DNA of 64,000 nt from NCBI GenBank assembly GCA_025617745.1, contig CM046858.1, positions 42,081,850 to 42,145,849 on the forward strand, written 5' to 3'. Positions 56,533-64,000 of this stretch are shown in pieces; the stretch's first letter is position 1; each line of letters opens with the position of its first letter. Both the position numbers and the translations under genes were made by a program. The notes below the pieces were generated by a model. The model saw nothing but the letters and a program-made list of their open reading frames with translations, was not told where the DNA came from and ran no database searches. This DNA is from Heliocidaris erythrogramma. Lineage: Eukaryota; Echinodermata; Echinoidea; Camarodonta; Echinometridae.

Positions 56533-58757
56533 TCAGAATGTACATAAATACGAAATAATTTCATTACACTCTTCTCGATTTAGCAAACTCTTAGATAAAT
56601 AATCATCCCTCGAGTGTATCAATTCCCTCACCTGTTCAACTATGCATATTACATCATTATTCTCCTTAAATTGCACATCCCACTGCTTACGAATTACTTT
56701 GTAATCCAAAAAATACTTCTCATTCAGTAATCTTAATTGCCTCCTAACACAGAATGGGCTCCATTCCTTGCAATTCCAGTTATATGTGCAACTGTATAAT
56801 TTTTGGAATAAATAGCTTTCTCAACAAAAGATATACATCTCTTTGCAAACCATAGGTATGGGTCAATAACACCTGCTAAATGAGGAAGATAATGACAGTG
56901 TGTATTCCATGGAATTTTCCACACCCTCCTAATAGCAACTCTCCATTGTTTACACAAACTTTCAATACATTTATCAAACATGGGAAATAGCTGTGAGCCA
57001 TAAAAGCTTGAGCAATATTTATGAAAGAGTACATTTCTTATATGGGAGTTAGCATATTTGAAATTATGTAAGAACATATTACACTGTCTATTAAAGTCAC
57101 CAACACACTTTGAAATATCAAAATCATTAATATTCCTAAAAATGTCATGCCCTAAATGGGTTACCTTTGAAACAACATTAACAATTTGACCATTAATCTT
57201 GATCTTAGGATCTATCACTGATTTGCCATTACAACTAAAAACAATTAATTGACTCTTATCAGGATTAAACTGAATATCAAATCTGGTCGCATAATCAATA
57301 CAAATTTGTACCATTTCTCGAAGGGCGGTCACACTAGGAGAAAGCAGCGTTAAGTCATCTGCATAAGAAAATGCTCCTGCAAAAACATTGCCCATAAAAC
57401 AGCCCATCCCTTTCTCACATAACTCCTGTAACAGACCTTCGAGATATAGACAAAACAGGCAAGGGGAGATAACCCCTCCTTGTTTGACACCATTTCTAAC
57501 TGTAAAATAATCAGATTACACATTGTTCCATTTAAGCCTGAGCTTTTGATTCCTATACATATTAAAGGAGAATTACGCTCAAAAATAAAGACGATAGTGT
57601 TCAAAGGTGTTATTTATTCCTACTTGTTAGACTATATGGCTTCGCGTCAAAATATACGAGATCGATACGAATCAAGATTTTCTGAGCAAAATTTATCATC
57701 TGCTAGCAATATGTATCGTCTGCTAGCAATACATGGGGGCTGCCATTTTTTTTATGTGTACAAGAAGATTTTCTTAATCCAAATGCCCAATTGCCTTTTT
57801 CAAAATTAAAAACCCATTTGAGATTTAAAATATAGAATAGATATGTCAATTTATTTTTAAACTGAAGATTTCCTTATATATTTCTGTTGAAAATCGATAT
57901 TCGCTTAATATAAATCTATTTTCTAGATACTGTGACGCAATGGACGGAGCAAATTAATTCAAATTTTATGGATGCTTCTTCCCTGAGCATCTATAGCGGC
58001 AAACTATGCATTCACCTGCTTTCGGATAATGGGACTTGAAAAGTCAGAATGCATGCTGCATATATTATGCTCTGCTCTGTTTGGCAAACCCAAGAAAATA
58101 GATTTTTGTTAAGCAAAACCAGACAATTTAAAAGTATCATTATAAAGGTTTAATTTTTATAAATCATGTAAACACCCACTTTATATTTTTCGTCACATAT
58201 GGGATTTTAGGTAATGAAGAAAATCAATTTAGGTCTTGGATTCAAAATATCTTCCTGACCGGAACATTTCTCAATGGTTCATGTACAAATCCAAATCAGC
58301 AAGAAAATGGCAGCCCCCATGTAAATGAGTAGTAGACGATACCGGGTGTTGGAATATCTTTATTATACCCTTTTCTGATATCTTATTGGAAAATGATTTA
58401 GGCCAATAAGTAGGAATATACTACACCTTTCAATATAAGTAAATTTGTACTCAGGGGTTAATTCTCCTTTAAATCCAAACTGCAAATCATTTGTCTGCAA
58501 ATTGCACTCTTCTCTTTTCATAATAACATACTCCAAAACTTTACCAATAATACTACCAAGTGTTATTGCACGAAAGTTTCCAGAGTTTCCCAAATTCTTC
58601 CATCGACCTATCGGTATTGGAACCATTGTACTTTTGAGCATACCATCTGGAGAAACTCCATGCCATAACATTGCCGTAAATAAAATTGCAAAGTATCCAC
58701 TTATTACTTTCTTTCCATGCATGTATGACGTGATCCGACGTGATACCTATAACACCA
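56533..58757 (-). pseudogene. LINE reverse transcriptase and C-terminus, broken and interrupted
   Basis: After frameshifts at about 58757 (A run) and 58725, the minus strand reads KKVISGYFAILFTAML, VPIPIGRWKNLGNSGNFRAI and QFGF. The TTAA element (57566-58468) then intervenes. Beyond it the frame resumes at MYRNQKL, meets a stop at 57518-57516, and continues with NGVKQGGVISP and the catalytic FSYADD motif. The segment that should carry the first catalytic aspartate (between QFGF and MYRN) is missing. An RRVWKIPWNTHC region follows. A last frameshift near 56735 leads to about 65 more codons, ending at TGA 56535-56533. It cannot make a working enzyme. Confidence 0.85.
57566..58468. mobile_element. 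TTAA-flanked non-autonomous DNA transposon, copy 2 (903 bp)
   Basis: Near-identical to 11113-12014. It starts AGGAGAATTACGCTC, ends GGGGTTAATTCTCCT, and lies between TTAA at 57562-57565 and 58469-58472. It lies within the LINE's reverse transcriptase. Precise removal rejoins the LINE frame, showing the LINE deletion there is older. Confidence 0.9.
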
Positions 58758-60296
58758 TCACTTTTTTGAATTATTCAACCTGAGTATTGCTCGGAATATT
58801 TCATCTCTACCTAACACATGGTCATAATGAAGACAGTTGTTACATTCACATTTCTCCTGTGTAGTTGAGTTTATATAATTTAATAGCCTATCCATATCCC
58901 CATCATGATAACCAACACTTTGATAAATCCTTCCAAATTTTGTTGCAAACAGCTCTGCAATATTTTCTACACCCTGAACCCCATCCACTCTATTCGGATA
59001 ACCACTAGACTTTTTACAGTTTTTCTTCACCTCCTTCCAAAAGTTTTTGTTATTCTTCTCTTTTAACGCATTTGCCATTTTGTCACATCTAACAAACATT
59101 GAGTGTTTCATAACTAATTTCAAAGCTTTATCATAATCAGACCGTGTCTTCTTCCTCATTTCAAAAAGTATCCCCTGGGTAGGGCGATCATTATCAACCC
59201 ATAACTTATGCCAAAATAATGCACTTCTGAAATAACTCTCAACATTATCATTCCAACCAGGCACCACTTTTGGTTCCCTACGTCTGTCGCTAGAAACCAT
59301 GGCATCCGCACTACACAGTAATGCATTAATGATCTCATCATGAAATGTATTAATTTGGTCATAATGACTACTACAGAACCTGTCCCTGCATTGAATTGCC
59401 TGAACAGGAATTTGAATTTGATTTAAATTTTCTTCCAATTTTTGTTGATACAACTCAATATCTTTTGGTGATGCAAACTTCCAGTTAACAGTTACCTGTT
59501 TTTCTTTCGAATCTGTTTCCTGACTAATTTCCTCTATCTTAATATCTAAAACAATCTTGATTGCCAGATGATCTGAAAAGTTGTGAACACTGTCAAGACT
59601 TTCATAAACATGCAGTGCTTCAACCAAATTATCAGATAACATACAGTGATCAATAAAGGATCTTGTGTCCTTTATTATTCTAGAGATGAAAAAGTCTCTC
59701 TTCGGAAGAGGTGCTCCATGAACTGCACTACCCTTAACACTACCATGCACCTTGTAGGCTGATTTTGCTTTACTAACATTACTAAGAGTCGGTTCTTTCC
59801 TTTTTTCTTTTTTACCTTTTGAGACTTGAATCCACGGTGCTTCGTGTTGATCATTTTTCTCTACCACATGTATCAATGAATTTCTTTGGCGGTCGCCCAT
59901 TTCGCTAACAGACATCTGTTTTCCATTTGACTTGGGACCATTCTCCATCAGTGGATTTTGTTCCCACCTCGCTTCTTCTCGTTCAGACATAACATCACTG
60001 ACACCATCCGCAGCACCAGGCGAACCATTATTCATCGAAACGTCACCTTGGTCACGACGGTCTCCAACACGGCGGGACTCCAACACAGGCTGCCGACGGA
60101 CCGGTCCAGTATCCGCAACCATCTCAGCATAAGTCTGTTTGCAGCTAACATCATTCTTCATAATCAAAGACTCGCGCACAGCAACCTTCTCCTCGAGAGC
60201 CAAAACCCTCTGAAGTATAGCATAAGGGTCGCTGTCCTTTGGGTCACACTTCGGAAGCACAAAAATGTTCCTTACCACATAGTTGGTTTCAATCAC
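58758..60296 (-). pseudogene. LINE ORF1-like / endonuclease-tail fusion frame, 512 codons
   Basis: Residues 1-210 look like a LINE ORF1 product: a heptad-like stretch (ILQRVLALEEKV), YAEMV, a low-complexity charged region, APWIQVSKGKKEKRK and GAPLPKRDFFISRI. At about residue 212 the frame passes directly into the end of an apurinic-type endonuclease: SFIDHCMLSD and the conserved NFSDHLAIKI, where SDH is the catalytic end motif. Most of the endonuclease is absent. Residues 265-505 are the linker before reverse transcriptase, with CRDRFCSSHYDQI, PGWNDNV and the LLNYIN region. The join is in frame, so an internal deletion fused two ORFs. ATG at 60296 is the first in frame. Confidence 0.75.
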
Positions 60297-60357
60297 TCAT
60301 AGCTACATTCCTATACTTCGTGTGTAGAATGTAGGCAGTCATACACCTCAACACAGA

Positions 60358-60857
60358 NNNNNNNNNNNNNNNNNNNNNNNNNNNNNNNNNNNNNNNNNNN
60401 NNNNNNNNNNNNNNNNNNNNNNNNNNNNNNNNNNNNNNNNNNNNNNNNNNNNNNNNNNNNNNNNNNNNNNNNNNNNNNNNNNNNNNNNNNNNNNNNNNNN
60501 NNNNNNNNNNNNNNNNNNNNNNNNNNNNNNNNNNNNNNNNNNNNNNNNNNNNNNNNNNNNNNNNNNNNNNNNNNNNNNNNNNNNNNNNNNNNNNNNNNNN
60601 NNNNNNNNNNNNNNNNNNNNNNNNNNNNNNNNNNNNNNNNNNNNNNNNNNNNNNNNNNNNNNNNNNNNNNNNNNNNNNNNNNNNNNNNNNNNNNNNNNNN
60701 NNNNNNNNNNNNNNNNNNNNNNNNNNNNNNNNNNNNNNNNNNNNNNNNNNNNNNNNNNNNNNNNNNNNNNNNNNNNNNNNNNNNNNNNNNNNNNNNNNNN
60801 NNNNNNNNNNNNNNNNNNNNNNNNNNNNNNNNNNNNNNNNNNNNNNNNNNNNNNNNN
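60358..60857. other. Assembly gap, 500 N
   Basis: 500 unknown bases directly upstream of the LINE remnant. Frames that appear to cross it are artefacts. Confidence 0.99.
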
Positions 60858-61124
60858 TTTTTATAATTAATACCAAAATTATATATAGGCCTAGATACAT
60901 GGCTTGATAAAAACAACAATATTTCCAAAGCAATCTGAAGATTTGTGCAGAATATGATAATCTTTAATATTGTGATTGGATTCCCTCAGGGGGAACAATA
61001 TCGACACAGATAAAGCTATGCCCCATATACATTTTATTTTTATTTTTATTGTTATAATTATTATTATTGTCATTTATATTATAACTATCATTGTTATGAA
61101 TTGCGACAATCAACTTTCACAAAA

Positions 61125-61355
61125 ATGAGGGTGTCACTGTTTGATAGCCAAAATGGTCATGTACTCAAAGCGTCCAAGCTCACCCTGAAGAACCCCATCA
61201 GGTCTCTTAGGAGTGACGTCATACAACCAACTGTATACGTCATCGATGAACTCGTCTTGATGTTGGATAGGGATCTGCGTGATAGGGTCAAAGAGGCATC
61301 GCAGTTGGGCTGGAATGAAAATAAGAATGATTTCGTAATAATATTACTTTCGTAA
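61125..61355 (+). CDS. Candidate coding exon, unidentified
   Basis: From ATG at 61125 the frame runs about 76 codons to TAA (61353-61355). The translation is mixed and non-repetitive (MRVSLFDSQNGHVLKASKL, IQPTVYVIDELVLMLD, DLRDRVKEASQLGWNEN), unlike the microsatellite DNA that follows. I recognise no domain. A possible acceptor (AAAATGAG) precedes GGTGTCACTG, so the true exon might start at 61128. No good donor is seen, so it may be a terminal exon or chance. An oppositely oriented exon lies 370 bp downstream. Confidence 0.35.
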   Translation: MRVSLFDSQNGHVLKASKLTLKNPIRSLRSDVIQPTVYVIDELVLMLDRDLRDRVKEASQLGWNENKNDFVIILLS

Positions 61356-61369
61356 TATACTACTACTAC

Positions 61370-61590
61370 TGTACTACGAATGCTAATGACAATAAAAATA
61401 TCAATAATGATAAATATAATAATGATGATGATAATAATAATAATATAAATATAATTAGAATTATGATGAAATTAATGATGATAATATTAATAATATAATA
61501 ATAATAGTATTATAAGGATTAAAACAATCAACAAAAATGATGATGACGATGATGCAAATGATGATGACGATCATAATAATTACCCTAAAC
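61370..61590. repeat. ATA/ATG microsatellite
   Basis: AATAATGATGATAATAATAA-type sequence over ~200 bp. Confidence 0.8.
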
Positions 61591-61725
61591 CAAAGGTCTA
61601 AAATACCTTATGCATCACGTCAAAGGACTTTTATAAACTATGATCAATTAAGAATATAAATTTCATATCATATAATTGTCATGATATTTTTTTGGGGGAA
61701 ATACTCCAGATTCTACCGGACTTAC

Positions 61726-61861
61726 CCTTTATCAATTTCTCATTCCACTTGAGCCACGGCGATGGATCAATCTCGGCTTTCTGTATGGTGAAACCTATGG
61801 ATCTCATACAATCCAGAAACCTTTCACCATCTTCAGCAGGGATAATACGATAGTCGTAATC
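61726..61861 (-). CDS. Internal coding exon of an unidentified host gene
   Basis: The minus strand has a strong acceptor (TTTTTTTCTTTTTGGACAG) just before 61861 and a strong donor (AAAGG then GTAAGT) after 61726. The 136 bp between is open in one frame and reads DYDYRIIPAEDGERFLDCMR, then SIGFTIQKAE and IDPSPWLKWNEKLIKG. The composition and two consensus splice sites make this the best host exon in the window. A possible neighbour exon upstream (minus strand, below about 62047) follows acceptor CTGTTTATCCAG and reads GGLINSKPYDIEIM. I cannot name the protein. Length 136 implies a phase change across the exon. Confidence 0.6.
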
Positions 61862-62339
61862 CTGTCCAAAAAGAAAAAAAAATACCCCCAAAACGATTGC
61901 AAAGACTTTCGAGAATCAGCCTTTGGTTAGTTCTATACTCGTGCCCATTGCCATGTGAAATGTGCAAACATTGTAATGACATAATACGCAAGCCAGACAT
62001 GATTTCTATATCATAGGGTTTGGAGTTGATAAGGCCACCCTGGATAAACAGGACATTATTGTTATTATTATCATTATCATTATTGTTATTTGATTTCCGG
62101 AAAGTCTTTGCTATCATGTTTTTAAAAAAATCAATGAAAAAATCAATAATAAATTAATATATACAAAAAAACCTCTGATGGCTGCATATTTGTTTGAAAT
62201 ATTGAACTATTATTGTAAGGAACTATGACCTTCAAGCGGAAAAAAACGAAATTAACGCCTGTGCTCTAAAGACCATATAGGTTGAATACAAATAAGACAC
62301 AAAAACTCTACAGCAATATCAGGTATACTGCACGGGCAG

Positions 62340-62375
62340 GGGAACCGGGGGGGGGGGGGGGTGCGGAGGCTGTAG
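62340..62375. repeat. G run
   Basis: G run at about 62348-62361 following GGGGAACC; no element ends seen. Confidence 0.5.
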
Positions 62376-62501
62376 ACATGTGTCATAAAGCCTCGGATAA
62401 AAGGTTCGCAATTGTCGATAAATGAGTGAAATCAAATCAGCTATGGTAACCTAGGTGTCATCCCCACCCACCCAGGTGACGTCATTCCATTTCAACCATA
62501 G

Positions 62502-62834
62502 GCAGAAGGAGGCAAGCCAGCCGCACCTGTCATCGCTGCCGAGAATCCATCATCGACTCCGCCACTCATTACCAATACCGACACCACACCGATTGGCGCT
62601 GGCCAGCAACCTCATCAAACGATCGCTGCTCAACCATGTCCTGAAACCTTCTCTAAAGTCTCCACCTCCGACCTGCCGCCAGGCCTAAAGAGAGAGAGGG
62701 GCCGCCTGGCCACTTTAGCGTTCAAACTCCGACGTGAACAGAACGTATCGACTAAAGTAGTTACCAGGAAAAGATCTCCAACCGGCACCCAACAAGCGCC
62801 ATGGACAGACTTCTCAGTACCGACACTAAATTGA
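62502..62834 (+). CDS. Terminal coding exon, proline/threonine-rich then basic, unidentified
   Basis: After the acceptor CATTCCATTTCAACCATAG (AG at 62500-62501) an open frame of 110 codons runs to TGA (62832-62834). It has no internal ATG start and an in-frame TAG within the acceptor, as expected for an exon. Residues 1-45 are rich in P, T, A and Q (IAAENPSSTPPLITNTDTTP). Residues 60-92 are strongly basic (GLKRERGRLATLAFKLRREQ, VVTRKRSP). The tail reads WTDFSVPTLN. The stretch is GC-richer than the surroundings. The basic segment could be nuclear or nucleic-acid binding; that is a guess. Upstream exons on the plus strand were not found with confidence. Confidence 0.5.
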   Translation, partial: AEGGKPAAPVIAAENPSSTPPLITNTDTTPIGAGQQPHQTIAAQPCPETFSKVSTSDLPPGLKRERGRLATLAFKLRREQNVSTKVVTRKRSPTGTQQAPWTDFSVPTLN

Positions 62835-63027
62835 AGGTCAGAATAACTTTTAATCACGTTACCTTGTTGGAATTGAACCTTAGTTCTGTTTACAATTGAT
62901 AGAGGTTGTTTTTGTTTTGTTTTGTTTTGGTTTTTTTTTCTTGGTATTATGCCTGTTACAACATACTTTCCCCAAAGTTATTCAGAGGTACTGTGACCAA
63001 TCTACGGTCTATTTGTTCGTTCCTTAA

Positions 63028-63443
63028 AGGTAATGTACTACATTTTCATCCTAAAATCTGACTTTCCAAGATTGTTGTGTTATGCTGAAGATTACTAAAT
63101 GTGAGAAGTTATCACCAATCAATTAAGCAAAAAGATTGGTAATTATATGCGTATTTTTAATTATTCTAATAATAATTCTTTTATTCGCGGCCTCGAATTG
63201 AATCAGCGAAATTCAAAATCATTTTCGGCCGTTAGCTAACGGCCGAAAATAATTTTGAATTTCGCTGATTCAATTCGAGGCCGCGAATAAAAGAATTATT
63301 ATTAGAATAATTAAAAATACGCATATAATTACCAATCTTTTTGCTTAATTGATTGGTGATAACTTCTCACATTTAGTAATCTTCAGCATAACACAACAAT
63401 CTTGGAAAGTCAGATTTTAGGATGAAAATGTAGTACATTACCT
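63028..63443. mobile_element. 416 bp near-perfect palindromic MITE, TTAA-flanked
   Basis: The sequence from AGGTAATGTACTACATTTTC (63028) to its exact complement ending at 63443 is symmetric about 63235.5 (GTTAGCTAAC at the centre). I found one mismatched pair (AAAATCATTTT versus AAAATAATTTT). TTAA lies on each side (63024-63027 and 63444-63447). There is no loop or coding capacity. The TTAA target and AGG terminus match the element type at 11113 and 57566. Confidence 0.92.
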
Positions 63444-63932
63444 TTAAAGGGTATGTGATATGAAAGAATAAAATGACCTTCAACCGATGGAAAACCATAA
63501 AACCACCATCATAGGTCCAACACAATTTAGGTCGAAATTTTTCTGAGATACAGTATATGTAACTTTTATATTTGCCCCGGCCCACTTCTCTGGTATGCGA
63601 TATCGATAGTCGATATCGGATCTTAATTAGCTCTTGAAGTCATAATATTGAGAATAATTTGCGTTCCCACAGTGTATGTCAATGAGAAATTTGGTGTACT
63701 TCACATTTGATTTTAGCACATTATAATTACTCTGATTTAATGATGTTTCTGATATGAGGAATCAATGTGTAGTGATTCACCTTAACAAAACGAATTATCC
63801 TAACTCTTCCCTAAAGATCTTGTAAATAAAAAGTAATTTTTGACATTGAAAACATAGTAAACACTCAGAGAAAGGTTGTTAACCCTACTTGCAAAGGAAA
63901 TACCATTCTTTGTACCCTTTGTTTAGGTCTCT

Positions 63933-64000
63933 TTAAAGGTGAACTAGAGTAAGTGTCGTTGGTATATAGCTAATATAAGTTTGTTTTCCAAATTTCAATG
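63933..64000 (+). other. Possible left end of another TTAA/AGG element
   Basis: TTAA (63933-63936) is followed by AGGTGAACTAGAGTAAG, the same TTAA-AGG arrangement as the three elements above. The window ends before a partner end could be seen. Confidence 0.3.

Larger units (their letters stand above)
56025..60330 (-). mobile_element. Dead non-LTR (LINE) retrotransposon, minus strand
   Basis: The order on the minus strand is an ORF1-like part, an endonuclease C-terminus, reverse transcriptase, a C-terminal domain, a 3' UTR with G/TG runs, and a 3' end rich in AATAAA (about 56045-56025). Two internal deletions, several frameshifts, one in-frame stop and a 903 bp TTAA element interrupt it. The domain order and linker motifs fit the CR1/Jockey group, but the clade is not certain. 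The 5' end is lost beside the assembly gap at 60358. Confidence 0.85.

Noticed and set aside
58445..58783. 112-codon plus-strand frame
   Set aside because: It is antisense to the LINE reverse transcriptase region.
60289..60933. Frames of 205 and 214 codons crossing the gap
   Set aside because: They are mostly unknown bases (N) and carry no information.

Overview
This window looks like repeat-dense, gene-poor nuclear DNA from a marine invertebrate. It has no operon structure or prokaryotic signals. It does contain intron-type splice signals, tRNA-derived SINEs, long mononucleotide G/C runs, many short inverted-repeat DNA transposons, a non-LTR retrotransposon, an LTR retrotransposon and two 500-base assembly gaps. 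The repeat style (GGCGGATCC-type G-rich elements, GCGCTATATAAAT-tailed SINEs, TTAA-flanked MITEs, abundant ACATGTAC) suggests an echinoderm, perhaps a sea urchin. That assignment is inference from composition, not proof.

Layout. 1-5 kb: a decayed protein fragment, a tRNA-like sequence split by a palindromic insertion, and a cluster of inverted and direct repeats. 5-12.8 kb: a ~150 bp tandem repeat interrupted by a ~6.5 kb Harbinger-like transposon with recognisable transposase pieces and nested MITEs. 13-24 kb: a THAP-domain coding exon, pyrimidine-rich minisatellites, SINEs, a 1.9 kb element whose terminal motif is repeated inside it, and one well-formed tRNA-Arg(TCT)-like sequence that heads a SINE. 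24.8-25.9 kb: a tandem array of a MITE. 26.7-35.3 kb: a repeat with a hairpin end, split by a 5,984 bp element with 58 bp perfect terminal inverted repeats and a TAAAAA duplication. 36-45 kb: more DNA elements, including an inverted pair of ~700 bp copies rich in ACGGAT-like words. 45.9-48.6 kb: a ~270 bp tandem repeat hit by a 1,727 bp gag-protease-only LTR retrotransposon. 49-56 kb: SINE, perfect hairpin, foldbacks and AT-rich DNA. 56-60.3 kb: a dead minus-strand LINE with a 903 bp TTAA element inside its reverse transcriptase. 61-63 kb: the best candidates for host coding exons, one on each strand. 63.0-63.4 kb: a 416 bp almost perfect palindrome flanked by TTAA.

No multi-gene pathway is visible. 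What links the features is mobile-element activity, often nested. Three different TTAA-flanked element types share an AGG or near-AGG terminus, which suggests related transposition machinery. I found no complete intact transposase and no clear evidence of a novel functional system. The most unusual items are the exact palindrome, the large orphan element at 29-35 kb, the split tRNA and the LINE whose two internal deletions both keep the reading frame.
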